A stretch of DNA of 64,000 bases, from assembly GCF_004354015.1 (NCBI RefSeq), contig NZ_SMRU01000019.1, positions 59,877 to 123,876 on the forward strand, read 5' to 3'. The translations under genes and the position numbers were made by a program. Position 1 is the stretch's first letter, and each line of letters begins with the position of its first letter. Under the pieces are notes generated by a model. The model made no database searches. It was given only the letters and a program-made list of their open reading frames with translations, and was not told where the DNA came from. This DNA comes from Arthrobacter terricola (GTDB lineage: Bacteria > Actinomycetota > Actinomycetes > Actinomycetales > Micrococcaceae). Below are positions 48,093 through 57,817 of the stretch, in pieces.

Positions 48093-49715
48093 CTAAGCGG
48101 AGTTAAGTTCTCGCCGACGCATTGACGCCACAGCTACGGCGCCGACTGCAACTGCTATGCACAGCATCCATATCCCTCCGCTCCAATCGGTGGAGGTGCC
48201 GACGGGAACAGGGGAGTGGGTGAACGGAGACAGATCCCGCAGCCAGTCAGGCATCCCTACCAGTCCGCCGAACAGGCCAAATACCGTCCCGAGGCCAAGC
48301 AGGGTCCAGCTTAAGCCAATGGTCCAACCTGGCAACGCGACGAACACCAAGGCCAGTACCGTGAGGTACACCAGCGCTGCCGGCAACTGCGCCGCGGCCG
48401 CCGCAAAGGAATCTCCAATGCGCGCCGAGGCGTCGCCGACCGCGAGCGCGCTGACGCTCGACGTTATCGCACCGCTGAGAAGGACGAGGATGATCGACGC
48501 TGCGCCGACCGCTAGGTATCCCGTCAGCCATCGGTTCCGGGATACGGGCGTGGCGAGCACTTGTTCGGCGGTTCCTGCCACCTCTTCTTGGCGCATGCGG
48601 ATGATCACCTGGGTTGCGCACGCCGCCGCAAGTATTCCTACCATCACAAAAATGGCGGAGATGAACAGTTGCACGAGGGAACCCTTTCCGCCAGGGATGA
48701 GGCTCGCCATGATCTTTTCCATATTCGGGTCAGCGTCTGCAGCGCCCGCGACCGCGTGCGCCAAGGTGCCGGTCAAGATGCCTGCGAAGGCGCTGCCGGC
48801 ACACCAGCCCACAACGGTCGGCCATTGGAGTCGCCAAGCGAGACTTGTTGAGCTCGACAAAGATCCACGGGCGTCCATTCGTCCGGGGCGCCCTGCGAGC
48901 AAGCTTGCGCCGCTGTCACGCTGCGATTGAAGGCTGAAGACGAGTACGAGCAGGACAGCAGTGAAGGCCAGGCTCAAGAGCAGAGGCGTGAGGGTGTTCT
49001 TGTCGTAGGCAAGGGTTTGTTGGGCCCAGCCGATCGGGGATATCCAACTCCACCACGCCACGGTCGTATGGAGGTGGTCGGCAGACGGAGTACCCAATGC
49101 GTCACCGATGCCGCGAACCGCGTAGGCGGCCATTACGGCGGCCGCGGCTACGCCGTTTGCACCACGGGATGTGCGCATGAGCTGGGCGGCGAAGAGTCCG
49201 AAGGCGAGGAAGGAAAGTCCGACGGCGGCCGTCGCCGAGCCCGCGACGAAGGATCCCGCGACATCCAGACCACCGGCAACGAAGGCCAATGCGACAACAA
49301 GCCCGACCACGAGGTTGGCAACTGCACCATAGGCGACGGTGACGACCGTGGGCAGGGTACGACCTGCGGGAGTAGCGGCGAGGAGCTCGGCGCGTCCTGA
49401 TTCTTCCTCGGCCCTCGAGTGCCGAACGGCCAGGAAGGTACTCATCAGGCCTACAAGCACCGCGATGAAAGTAAAGATGTCAAAGAAGATGAATTGATCA
49501 AGTCCACTGCCCTCGGGGGTGCCGCGGAGCATGAGGATGCTGGGATTAGCGACGGCAAGTTCCAGGATGTTTTGCCGGCCCGCCACGTCACCGTAGCTCT
49601 GTTTCACAGCTGAGACGGAGAATTCGACAAGGAGGCCTATACCGACTATCCAAATAAGCATCTGCAAGCGGTCGCGGCGCAACCGCTGCAGGAACAGGGT
49701 GACCACAGTGCTCAT
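48093..49715 (-). CDS. ABC transporter permease
   Basis: 540 residues, about twelve hydrophobic segments in two halves, in the pattern of antibiotic/polyketide ABC export permeases of actinobacteria. Its ATG overlaps the stop of the ATPase gene by 4 bases, so the two proteins form one exporter. Substrate not visible; the nearby MarR-like and MerR regulators suggest drug or secondary-metabolite export. Confidence 0.87.
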   Translation of the reverse strand: MSTVVTLFLQRLRRDRLQMLIWIVGIGLLVEFSVSAVKQSYGDVAGRQNILELAVANPSILMLRGTPEGSGLDQFIFFDIFTFIAVLVGLMSTFLAVRHSRAEEESGRAELLAATPAGRTLPTVVTVAYGAVANLVVGLVVALAFVAGGLDVAGSFVAGSATAAVGLSFLAFGLFAAQLMRTSRGANGVAAAAVMAAYAVRGIGDALGTPSADHLHTTVAWWSWISPIGWAQQTLAYDKNTLTPLLLSLAFTAVLLVLVFSLQSQRDSGASLLAGRPGRMDARGSLSSSTSLAWRLQWPTVVGWCAGSAFAGILTGTLAHAVAGAADADPNMEKIMASLIPGGKGSLVQLFISAIFVMVGILAAACATQVIIRMRQEEVAGTAEQVLATPVSRNRWLTGYLAVGAASIILVLLSGAITSSVSALAVGDASARIGDSFAAAAAQLPAALVYLTVLALVFVALPGWTIGLSWTLLGLGTVFGLFGGLVGMPDWLRDLSPFTHSPVPVGTSTDWSGGIWMLCIAVAVGAVAVASMRRRELNSA

Positions 49716-50698
49716 CGTGCGCCCGCCACCTTACTGGCCGCCCGCCGTCGGGCCTTACGGCCCGGAAGCTCAGCGGAAGATGCTTCGGCCGGAAGTATCT
49801 CGTCGCCGTAGTGCCTCAGGAACAGTTCCTCGAGCGACGGCGGTGCAACCCTGAGTCCTTTGACGTCGAGATCTGTGAGCGCCCGCAGAACCGGCGAGAC
49901 GTTGTCGCTGTCGACGGTGAACTGTGCCCGCCCGTTGACCAGTGCCAAGTCATGGATTGTGGGTATGCGGGACAGGTCGGCTTCGGTCAGCCCGTTACGG
50001 GCGAACGACACTTCCGTTCGCGTCAGGTGGCGCAGTTCCGCCAGCGTTCCGGACTCAACTGTCTTGCCTGCGCGGATAATGCTTACGCGGTCGCAGAGTT
50101 GTTCGACTTCGGAAAGGATGTGGCTGGAGAGGAGAACCGTGCCGCCTTCCGACGCTGCACGGCGGATCTCCTGGTTGAAGACGCCTTCCATGAGCGGGTC
50201 CAGCCCGCTCGTGGGCTCGTCGAGAATGTAGGCATCCGCCGGGGACGCAAATGCCGCTACCAGCGCCACCTTTTGGCGGTTGCCTTTCGAATATGAGCGG
50301 CCTTTCTTGGATGGATCGAGCTGGAAGGCTTCGATCAGCCGTGCCTTTCGCGCAGCGTATGCGGCTTTGTTGTCAGTGCCGCCGCGAAGCCTGCTGAGCA
50401 GGTCGATCGCTTCGCCCCCTGAAAGGTTGGGCCACAGGCTGACGTCTCCGGGGACGTAGGCGATGCGCTGGTGAAGTGTAGTGGCGTCTTTCCAGGGATC
50501 CTGGCCAAAGACGGTCGCGCTGCCACCGCTGGTCCGGGCAAGACCGAGCAACACGCGGATGGTGGTTGATTTGCCGGCGCCGTTCGGGCCGAGGAACCCA
50601 TGCACCTCTCCAGCGTTGACTGCGAGGTCAAGTCCGTCCAGTGCGCGGATCCGGCCGAAACGTTTCTCAAGGCCACGGGCCTCAATCACTGTGTTCAT
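49712..50698 (-). CDS. ABC transporter ATP-binding protein
   Basis: 328 residues. Walker [10 protein letters not shown] is at about residues 39-47, the Q-loop region follows, signature [15 protein letters not shown] is near 136, Walker [10 protein letters not shown] about 160, and the H-loop at [12 protein letters not shown]-terminal extension of about 100 residues is common in the DrrA-like group. I chose the ATG at 50698; a further 3 codons are open. It is the first gene of ATPase-permease-MarR. Confidence 0.92.
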   Translation of the reverse strand: MNTVIEARGLEKRFGRIRALDGLDLAVNAGEVHGFLGPNGAGKSTTIRVLLGLARTSGGSATVFGQDPWKDATTLHQRIAYVPGDVSLWPNLSGGEAIDLLSRLRGGTDNKAAYAARKARLIEAFQLDPSKKGRSYSKGNRQKVALVAAFASPADAYILDEPTSGLDPLMEGVFNQEIRRAASEGGTVLLSSHILSEVEQLCDRVSIIRAGKTVESGTLAELRHLTRTEVSFARNGLTEADLSRIPTIHDLALVNGRAQFTVDSDNVSPVLRALTDLDVKGLRVAPPSLEELFLRHYGDEILPAEASSAELPGRKARRRAASKVAGAR

Positions 50699-50717
50699 GG
50701 TTCGCACGCTACGCTCG

Positions 50718-50735
50718 ATTCACAAAATTGTGAAT
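50718..50735. promoter_or_regulatory. Perfect 8-2-8 inverted repeat upstream of the ABC operon
   Basis: ATTCACAA-AA-TTGTGAAT, 20 bases upstream of the ATPase start codon. It is AT-rich and in the promoter position of the minus-strand operon, so a likely repressor operator; the MarR/GbsR-like product of the same operon is the first candidate. Confidence 0.6.
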
Positions 50736-50784
50736 GTTCTTAACGAATCTTTAATGTCTTTCTAAAAGTCCCGTTTTGGGCGGC

Positions 50785-50815
50785 TTGCACCTCACGTTAC
50801 GTTAGGTTCTAACGT
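50785..50815 (+). promoter_or_regulatory. MerR-type promoter and operator
   Basis: TTGCAC (50785-50790), a 19-base spacer and TAACGT (50810-50815): the long spacer is typical of MerR-activated promoters. Within it lies the dyad CCTCACGT-T-ACGTTAGG (50790-50806, one mismatch in 8). A perfect ACGTTA-5 nt-TAACGT repeat overlaps at 50799-50815. Confidence 0.75.
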
Positions 50816-50822
50816 TGACCGC

Positions 50823-51593
50823 ATGGAACAAGCGGGCAGCGGATCCCAATGGACAATCGGCGAGCTGGCCGAAGCGTGCGGAGTGAGCGTACGAGCCCTG
50901 CATCACTACGACGAGATCGGCCTGTTGAGGGCGAGTAGGCGGACAGCCTCGGGCCATCGGCGCTACACCGAGCAGGACGTGCGGCGGTTGTACAGGATCC
51001 GCGGGCTCCAGATGCTGGGCCTGCAATTGGCGGAGGTCGGCTCCACGCTCGAGTCACCGGTGGACGACCTCATGTCGCTTCGCACGCTTCTGGAGAACCA
51101 GTTGGCCCATGTCCGCCGCCAAGCCGACCAGCTCAAGGAACTCGAAGGACGCATAGGGCAGATGCTGACCCGTTTGGACGGCCCTGCCATGCCCGCACCT
51201 GAACTATTCATGTCAACGTTGGAGATGATCGCAATGCTCGAAAACCACTTCACCCCGGAGCAACGCCAGGAACTGGCAGCACGAAGGGCCGTTCTCGGTG
51301 CCGACAAGATCGAGGATGCCAAGCGTCGGTGGGTGGGCCTCATGGAGGAAGGACTCGGCTATGTCCGCGACCAGACTCCCGTGTCGGATCCGGCGGTGCG
51401 GAGCTGGGCGCGTGCTTGGGACGAAATCGGTTCCATGTTCCACTCGGGCGAACAGACGAAGGCTGCCGCCCGGTCCATGTGGCAAAAGGAAGCGCCTGCA
51501 TTGAGCGAAAACCTCCCATGGTCCGCGACCGACCTCGCCGGCCTCATGGACTATTTGGCGAAAGTTCGTCATCATCGCGCCGCCGCAGAGTAA
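50823..51593 (+). CDS. MerR family transcriptional regulator
   Basis: 256 residues. The N-terminal MerR winged helix is WTIGELAEACGVSVRALHHYDEIGLLRASRRTASGHRRYTEQDVRRLYRI, and a long coiled-coil dimerisation helix follows (about 75-130). The C-terminal part is a TipAS-like or otherwise uncharacterised drug-binding type region (LENHFTPEQRQELAARRAVLG, WARAWDEIGSMF). It is divergent from the ABC exporter operon, with a 19-bp-spacer MerR promoter directly in front of it (50785-50815), so self-regulation is likely. Confidence 0.9.
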   Translation: MEQAGSGSQWTIGELAEACGVSVRALHHYDEIGLLRASRRTASGHRRYTEQDVRRLYRIRGLQMLGLQLAEVGSTLESPVDDLMSLRTLLENQLAHVRRQADQLKELEGRIGQMLTRLDGPAMPAPELFMSTLEMIAMLENHFTPEQRQELAARRAVLGADKIEDAKRRWVGLMEEGLGYVRDQTPVSDPAVRSWARAWDEIGSMFHSGEQTKAAARSMWQKEAPALSENLPWSATDLAGLMDYLAKVRHHRAAAE

Positions 51594-51787
51594 CTGCAAT
51601 TGCCGGTTTTGAGCGTTTCACGCTCGGCCGCTGCAAAGACTCCTAGGCTGGCGCCAATCGGGCTGGTGCGCTCCTTCGGTGGCCTCGTCTTTAAACATGC
51701 CCCGGGAGGCAAATGCGAAGTATCCGGGCTTGCACATGCATAGTTTAAGTTTGTGAGCTTGCACTTATGGGTAAAGTCACCGCATGA

Positions 51788-52840
51788 ATGCAGGACGGAA
51801 ACGAACAGGGGCTTGAATTGGCAGGGAATGCATCCTTCCGGCATAGGAACACCGCGCTGCTCTCGGTTAGCAGCGTCGAGGCTCCGAGGATTGTGAGTTC
51901 CACGGATTTCGATCGCAGGTTGGCATCGACCCTGCAGCGGCTGAAGTTCCCGCCGCGCCTGCTTGAGCGAGTGGCCGGAATAACGCAGCGCCGTTGGTGG
52001 GCCGCGGGGACATCGTTCGATGACGCCGCCGTCGAGGCCGGCGCGAAGGCCCTGGCAGAGGCCGGCGTCGAAGCGTCTGAAGTCGGGCTGTTGATCAACA
52101 CCTCGGTCACGCGTCGCAACCTTGAACCGTCCGTCGCAGTGAAGATCCACCACGAACTCGGCCTTCCGTCGTCGGCCATGAATTTCGACTTGGCGAACGC
52201 CTGCCTCGGGTTCGTGAACGGCTTGATTCTGGCGGCCAACATGATCGACTCCGGCCAAATCAGGTACGCAGTCATCGTGAATGGCGAGGACTCCCAGGGC
52301 ACCCAGGAAGCCACCTTGGCACGATTGCAGAGGCCCGAGACCACAAGGGAAGACTTCAATCGGGAGTTTGCCACTCTCACGCTCGGATCCGGGGCTGCGG
52401 CAGCCGTGCTCGGCCCATCGGACGAGCACCCCGGTGCCCACAGGCTTGTCGGCGGAGTAATGCGTGCCGGTACCGAACATCACGAATTGTGCGTGGGAGG
52501 GATCGACGGCATGGCCACCGACACGAAAGGCCTGCTCGACGGCGGTCTGCAGCTCGTCGTCGAGGCCTGGCATGAAGCCCAGCCGGAATGGGACTGGGCC
52601 ACTATGGACCGCTATGTCACCCATCAGGTCAGCAATGCTTACACACAGGCGATCATTCAAGCCATTGATCTGGACCCGGACAAAGTTCCGATCACCTTCC
52701 CGCACTGGGGCAACGTTGGCCCCGCCTCGCTTCCCATGACACTTGCGGCCGAGGCGCAATCCCTCACCGCCGGCGACCGGATCCTGTGCATGGGAGTCGG
52801 TTCCGGGCTGAACACAGGCATGGTGGAAATCGTTTGGTAG
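51788..52840 (+). CDS. oleA: 3-oxoacyl-ACP synthase III family, OleA (olefin synthesis)
   Basis: About 350 residues, thiolase fold. The catalytic triad is visible: Cys139 in LANACLGFVNG, His in YVTHQVSNAY and Asn in WGNVGPASLP. It begins LAGNASFRHRNTALLSVSSVEAP, a start typical of OleA, which condenses two fatty acyl-CoAs head-to-head into a beta-keto acid. The start used is ATG 51788 without a good ribosome site; a TTG at 51818 is an alternative. The following oleBC overlaps the oleA stop, forming a coupled oleA-oleBC-oleD operon. Confidence 0.88.
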   Translation: MQDGNEQGLELAGNASFRHRNTALLSVSSVEAPRIVSSTDFDRRLASTLQRLKFPPRLLERVAGITQRRWWAAGTSFDDAAVEAGAKALAEAGVEASEVGLLINTSVTRRNLEPSVAVKIHHELGLPSSAMNFDLANACLGFVNGLILAANMIDSGQIRYAVIVNGEDSQGTQEATLARLQRPETTREDFNREFATLTLGSGAAAAVLGPSDEHPGAHRLVGGVMRAGTEHHELCVGGIDGMATDTKGLLDGGLQLVVEAWHEAQPEWDWATMDRYVTHQVSNAYTQAIIQAIDLDPDKVPITFPHWGNVGPASLPMTLAAEAQSLTAGDRILCMGVGSGLNTGMVEIVW

Positions 52841-55524
52841 GCGCTAATTGGCCAGGCGTCGATCCGGACTGGTCCCGGACAGTCGAGGTGAGGTCCACAT
52901 CCGCAGTCGACGCGCCAGGAACAAACCGCCACTGGCACCTGTTGGACAACGGTGCGCAACTCGCCCGCCGCGGCCTCGTTCCCGCGGGAACCCTGCTTTG
53001 CGTCCATGGAAACCCGACGTGGTCGTATCTGTGGCGGACACTGCTGGCCGCCGGATCGGACGCCACACATCCGTGGCGCGCTATCGCCGTGGACCAATTG
53101 GACATGGGCTACTCGGAGCGCACCGACACGTTCCGTCGCCTGGCGGACAGGATCAACGACCTGGGTGACCTCACCGACGAGCTGGGCCTTGCGGGGCCGG
53201 TGGTGACAGTCGGCCATGACTGGGGCGGCGTGATCAGCCTTGGCTGGGCCTTGGCGCACCAGGACCAGCTCGCCGGCGTCGTACTGACCAACACGGCCGT
53301 CCACCAGCCGTCCGATGCGCAAATTCCGTCGGCTTTGCGGCTCGCCCTGCACCCGGCGGTGCACGGGTGGGGGACGACGACGTCGGACGCCTTCCTGCGC
53401 GTGACGCACTCGCTTGCGAAACCCGCGCTGTCCCTGGACGTCCGAAAGGCGTACATGGCGCCCTACCGCGGAGTCCGACGTCGGGCAGGGGTAGGGAACT
53501 TTGTTGCCGATATTCCCGTCGACGCTTCCCATCCCAGCTACGCCGCGCTCAGCGGCGTAGCTGAAGGCTTGCGCGGGTTGAAGGTCCCGGCACTGATGCT
53601 GTGGGGTCCCAGGGATCCCATATTTTCCGACCGGTACCTCAAGGACCTGATCGGTCGTCTCCCGCATGCGAAGGTGCACCGATTCGAAGGCGCCGGGCAT
53701 CTCGTAGCCGAAGACCGGGATATCGCCACACCGGTTTTCCAGTGGCTAGCCGCGCGCGGCAATGCCAGCGACGGCGATTCTCCGACCACGGAAACCACAA
53801 TAAACGACGACGGGAGACCGCGGGACGCCTCCGGGCTTGCGGGATTCAGGCCCCTTTGGCACCTCCTCGCCGAGCAGGCCAGCGGGCCGACCGGTGAAGA
53901 CACCGCCGTCGCGGAAATGGCTCCGGACGGGACGGTCTCCCGTTCGCTCAGCTGGCAGCAGTTGGACCGGAACGTCCTGGACCTCGCCGCGGGATTGCAG
54001 GAAACCGGCGTGGAAAGCGGTAGCCGGGTAAGTCTCATGGTTCCGCCCGGAGTGGACCTGGCTGTCGCCCTTTACGCCTGCCTGCGGCTGGGCGCGGTGG
54101 TGGTAGTGGCCGACGCCGGGCTAGGCACCGAGGGCCTAAGCCGTGCCGTAAAGGGCGCCACCCCCGATTTCATCATCGGAATCGACAAGGCGCTGGCCGC
54201 GGCGTCGGTACTCGGCTGGCCGGGACGCCGGATCAGCGTGCGGGACCTCCCGGCCACCCGTCGTCGAGCCCTGCGCGTCGAGACGTCCCTCGCCGCACTC
54301 GCCCGGCAAGGTTCGGGACGCGGTTCGGGGATGCCAACGCATGTTTCGGACCCAGCACTTCCAGCCGCGGTACTTTTCACGTCCGGCTCGACCGGACCCG
54401 CCAAAGGCGTGCTCTATACCCACAAGCAGCTGTCCGCCATGCGCGATACCGTCGCCGAAACGTTCGGGATCCGCCCGGGTGCCCGGCTTGTGGCCGGTTT
54501 CGCTCCGTTCGCCTTGTTGGGCCCGGCGCTCGGAGCCGTTTCCGTGACGCCGGCCATGGACGTCACTGCGCCCCGCACTTTGACCGCCCGAGCGCTGGCG
54601 GACGCTGCCGCAGCCATCGACGCCACGGTGGTTTTTGCCTCGCCGGCGGCTTTGCGGAACGTCCTTGCGACCCGGGATGGCCTGAACGGGGCCGGGCAAA
54701 AGGCCCTGGATGGCGTCGAATTGCTGCTGTCAGCCGGAGCGCCCGTCCCGGAACCGCTCCTGGCGGAAGTGCAACGACTACTGCCGCGGGCTTCGCTGCA
54801 CACACCGTACGGGATGACCGAAGCGCTGCCGGTCACCGACATCAGCCTTGAACAAATTCAGGCCGCCGATGCCGACAGGACTGCCGGCACCGTGAGGGGA
54901 GCGGGAAATGGCGTGTGCGTGGGGATATCTGTGCACGGGGCGCGCATCGCCGTCGTCCCGCTGAAGCCGGACGGCACGGCGCCAGGCTCCCGCCTAGTGA
55001 CGGAGGCAGGAGTGACCGGCGAAATCGCGGTCAGCGCCGCACACGTCAAGGAAGCTTACGACAGGCTATGGCTGACCCAGGAGGAAAGCGCCGATGTGCC
55101 CGGCTGGCACCGCACCGGTGATGTCGGGCATTTCGACGCCGCCGGGCGACTCTGGGTGGAGGGGCGCCTTGCCCATGTGGTGACGGCGCCGGGTGGTGTG
55201 GTGACGCCCGTGGGCGCCGAACAGGCAATCGAAAGACTGGACGGCGTTCGGATGGCTGCCGTCGCCGGGGTCGGTCCGGCAGGAACGCAAGCCGTGGTCG
55301 CCGTCGTCGAGACCGTTCCTCCCGCACGCAATGCCGGACCCGCTGCGCCGGAACTCGCAGGGCGGGTCCGCGACGCAGCGCGGAAGGCCGGCGTCGAGGT
55401 TTCCGCCATTCTTGTCGTTCCCGCGCAACCCACCGATATCCGCCACAACGCCAAAATCGACAGGACCCGCCTGTCCCGTTGGGCGACACGGGTACTAGCC
55501 GGCGGCCGTCCGGGGAAGCCATGA
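52834..55524 (+). CDS. oleBC: OleBC fusion: beta-lactone decarboxylase and beta-lactone synthetase
   Basis: About 896 residues, two enzymes in one chain. Residues about 25-310 are an alpha/beta hydrolase (OleB) with HGNPTW at 59-64, nucleophile Asp129 in GHDWGG and His289. Residues about 340-890 are an AMP-dependent synthetase (OleC) with LFTSGSTGPAKG at 515-526. OleC activates the beta-hydroxy acid to a beta-lactone and OleB decarboxylates it to the olefin. OleBC fusions are known in Actinobacteria such as Micrococcus. The TTG at 52834 overlaps the oleA stop (with GGTGGA upstream); an ATG at 52786 is possible. Confidence 0.9.
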   Translation: MVGANWPGVDPDWSRTVEVRSTSAVDAPGTNRHWHLLDNGAQLARRGLVPAGTLLCVHGNPTWSYLWRTLLAAGSDATHPWRAIAVDQLDMGYSERTDTFRRLADRINDLGDLTDELGLAGPVVTVGHDWGGVISLGWALAHQDQLAGVVLTNTAVHQPSDAQIPSALRLALHPAVHGWGTTTSDAFLRVTHSLAKPALSLDVRKAYMAPYRGVRRRAGVGNFVADIPVDASHPSYAALSGVAEGLRGLKVPALMLWGPRDPIFSDRYLKDLIGRLPHAKVHRFEGAGHLVAEDRDIATPVFQWLAARGNASDGDSPTTETTINDDGRPRDASGLAGFRPLWHLLAEQASGPTGEDTAVAEMAPDGTVSRSLSWQQLDRNVLDLAAGLQETGVESGSRVSLMVPPGVDLAVALYACLRLGAVVVVADAGLGTEGLSRAVKGATPDFIIGIDKALAAASVLGWPGRRISVRDLPATRRRALRVETSLAALARQGSGRGSGMPTHVSDPALPAAVLFTSGSTGPAKGVLYTHKQLSAMRDTVAETFGIRPGARLVAGFAPFALLGPALGAVSVTPAMDVTAPRTLTARALADAAAAIDATVVFASPAALRNVLATRDGLNGAGQKALDGVELLLSAGAPVPEPLLAEVQRLLPRASLHTPYGMTEALPVTDISLEQIQAADADRTAGTVRGAGNGVCVGISVHGARIAVVPLKPDGTAPGSRLVTEAGVTGEIAVSAAHVKEAYDRLWLTQEESADVPGWHRTGDVGHFDAAGRLWVEGRLAHVVTAPGGVVTPVGAEQAIERLDGVRMAAVAGVGPAGTQAVVAVVETVPPARNAGPAAPELAGRVRDAARKAGVEVSAILVVPAQPTDIRHNAKIDRTRLSRWATRVLAGGRPGKP

Positions 55525-56492
55525 GGGTCCTTGTCACCGGCGCCAGCGGGCTGCTCGGCAGTGAAGTCGCGCGGCTACTAGTGAGGCGGGGCCATTCCGT
55601 GACGACGTTCCAGCGCCGGCCATCAGGGGTCGACGGCGTTACGGACTTGCGCGGCTCCGTCACCGACGATGAAGCCGTCAGGCTCGCAATTCACGACGCA
55701 GAAGCAATCATCCACTTGGCCGCCAAGGTTTCGTTTACGGGCCGTGCGGCGGAGTTCGATGAGGTGAACGTCGAAGGGACCCGTCGCCTGCTCCACTTGG
55801 CCCGCGCGTCCGGCGTACGGGACGTGGTATTCGTTTCCTCCCCATCCGTGGCCAACTCGGGCGCCGCAATCGCCGGACTGGGCGCGGAGCCGGCCGATCC
55901 CAAGCACGCACACGGCGACTATTCCCGCACCAAGGCCGAGGCTGAACTGTTGGCACTGGCCGCGGACGCTCTGGACTTCCGGGTCGCAGCGGTACGGCCG
56001 CATGTAGTCTGGGGCCCGGGGGACACCCAGCTCGTGGAACGGGTCCTGGCGCGTGCCAGCCGCGGCCGATTGCCGCTGCTCGACGCCGGCGCGGCCCTGA
56101 TCGACACCACGTATGTGGACAACGCCGCCTCGGCCATCGTCGCCGCGCTGCATCGCATGGAACATGTCCATGGCAGGGCTGTCGTTGTAAGCAACGGCGA
56201 GCCGCGCCCCGTCGGTGAGTTGCTGGCGGGCATTTGTGCCGCAGGGGGAGTCCAGGCTCCGTCGTGGGCTGTTCCGGGCGGCGTGGCACGGATGGCCGGG
56301 GCAGTGGTTGAGAAGCTTTGGACCTGGGCAGGGCGGAAGGAAGAGCCGCCCATGACCAGGTTCCTCGCCGAGCAACTCTCCACCGCACATTGGTTTGACC
56401 AGCGTGAGACCCGTGAGCTTCTCGACTGGGCGCCGGCTGTCTCAATTGATGAGGGACTTGCGAAGCTAGCGGAGTATTACTCGCCGCGGTGA
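55521..56492 (+). CDS. oleD: NAD-dependent epimerase/dehydratase, OleD
   Basis: 323 residues of an extended SDR: TGASGLLGSEVARLL near the start, the catalytic Tyr-Lys in YSRTKAEAE, and a C-terminal substrate part. OleD reduces the beta-keto acid made by OleA to the beta-hydroxy acid with NADPH. ATGA overlap with oleBC. The order oleA-oleBC-oleD with coupled starts gives high confidence. Confidence 0.9.
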   Translation: MRVLVTGASGLLGSEVARLLVRRGHSVTTFQRRPSGVDGVTDLRGSVTDDEAVRLAIHDAEAIIHLAAKVSFTGRAAEFDEVNVEGTRRLLHLARASGVRDVVFVSSPSVANSGAAIAGLGAEPADPKHAHGDYSRTKAEAELLALAADALDFRVAAVRPHVVWGPGDTQLVERVLARASRGRLPLLDAGAALIDTTYVDNAASAIVAALHRMEHVHGRAVVVSNGEPRPVGELLAGICAAGGVQAPSWAVPGGVARMAGAVVEKLWTWAGRKEEPPMTRFLAEQLSTAHWFDQRETRELLDWAPAVSIDEGLAKLAEYYSPR

Positions 56493-56552
56493 CTGGCTTC
56501 GCTTGCCAGCCCTGGCGACCCGTGCCGCGTAAGTGGTCGGTTAGGAGACGTC

Positions 56553-57638
56553 TCAGCGGGCTGACGCCGTCGTGCTTCCTGCAGTCCTCATTTTGAGTGT
56601 GAGGGCGCTGAGGGCGAGCATTTCGAGTGCGGTCCATGTGAGCGTGCCGCCCCAGATTTCGGGGGAGAAGCTCAATGTTCCGTCGTGAATGGCGACCCCG
56701 GCGAAGTACGGGGCCCAGAACACGATGGGACAGAGGCCTGTTGCGATCATCAACCGTGCTGGCCGGTCCGGGGCGGGGCGGACTACCGCCCATAAGACGG
56801 CAACGAGGATTGCACCAACCAGGGCCGCCGGCACAAGCCATGCGTCGCGCAGTGCGACCATGATCTGCAGGGCAACGGAGGGGAGCAGTGCCATCGCCGC
56901 GGGCACGACGGGGTGCAGGCGCCAACGAAGCGACAACAGAAGGACGGGCATGAACATCGTGGCCGTGGAGACGAAGAACGATGCCAAGGAGATGATGATG
57001 CTCGAAGACGTCGGACTCGTCACCGTAGGCGGTGTCCCCGCGACCGTCGTGTAGGTCTGGATAAGTCCATGGCGGGCGAACACCGCGAACTCTTGAAGAA
57101 TGAATGCCGCGACCATCCCGGAAAGCATGGCGCTCACGACCGCGGGTAGCCGTTGGAGCCAGGACCGTGCAGGGGAGTGCCACGCGGCGGTGAACGGGGC
57201 GCCGAGGATGAGGAAGCCACCTGTGGCCAACCCCAAATGGGACGGGCTGAACAACGCCTTGATTCCATGCTCGATGCCGAACACCGAATGCCAGGCGAAG
57301 TCGCCCGCGCCGGAGACGAGGAAGAGGATGACCCCGGCGGCCGCGGCCCCGTACCCGGCGGGAACAGCTTCGATCCACGACATACCGGGTCTATGCCTGC
57401 GCCAGATCAAGGAAGCAATCCAGAGCGCATTGGCGGCGAAGCCCGAGTAAAGGATCGCGTGCCACGGAGTGAAGAACGTCTCCAGATCGGGAATGTTGTT
57501 GTGAGCCCAGCCGTCTACATAAGTTCCCGTCAGGAGCCAGACGCCGGCCACGAGCGTGATGACGTCTTCACCGGCCGTGGTGGGACGATGAACCGATATC
57601 GGCGGAACTGCAAAAGCGTGAGCAGCTGTGGCGTCCAT
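56553..57638 (-). CDS. Multi-span membrane protein of unknown function
   Basis: 361 residues with about nine hydrophobic segments. Recognisable sequence stretches are DVITLVAGVWLLTGTYVDGWAHNN at the N-terminus and HSVFGIEHGIKALFSPSHLGLATGG in the middle. I do not recognise the family. It is convergent with oleD and starts with ATG at 57638. Conserved His residues in the loops (HNN, FTPWH, FAWH, GIEHG) suggest a metal- or heme-related role, which is speculative. Confidence 0.7.
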   Translation of the reverse strand: MDATAAHAFAVPPISVHRPTTAGEDVITLVAGVWLLTGTYVDGWAHNNIPDLETFFTPWHAILYSGFAANALWIASLIWRRHRPGMSWIEAVPAGYGAAAAGVILFLVSGAGDFAWHSVFGIEHGIKALFSPSHLGLATGGFLILGAPFTAAWHSPARSWLQRLPAVVSAMLSGMVAAFILQEFAVFARHGLIQTYTTVAGTPPTVTSPTSSSIIISLASFFVSTATMFMPVLLLSLRWRLHPVVPAAMALLPSVALQIMVALRDAWLVPAALVGAILVAVLWAVVRPAPDRPARLMIATGLCPIVFWAPYFAGVAIHDGTLSFSPEIWGGTLTWTALEMLALSALTLKMRTAGSTTASAR

Positions 57639-57715
57639 AGCACCACACTAGATCCAGCGACCCTCAGCGGCGAGAGGCGATCTTGCACCGGATTCCTGCG
57701 GATGAAAATTGTCCC

Positions 57716-57817
57716 GTCTCAATTGAGTTGACCCATATCGCGCCGGAAATGCGCGGTTGGCTCAACTACAGCGAGACAGATCTCCCCTGTTTGTCTCAAC
57801 TTAGTTGACCCAGATCG
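57716..57817. repeat. Cluster of three related 20-25 bp repeats
   Basis: Two direct copies beginning GTCTCAA and ending GTTGACCCANATCG (57716-57740 and 57793-57817) match at 22 of 25 positions, 77 bases apart. A third copy lies inverted between them (57758-57777, 15 of 20 matches). Repeated short motifs of this kind occur at ends of transposons such as IS21 types, but no transposase is left here. Confidence 0.5.

Noticed and set aside
55735..57378. 547-residue minus-strand frame across oleD and the membrane gene
   Set aside because: Arg/Pro-rich shadow of the other frames.
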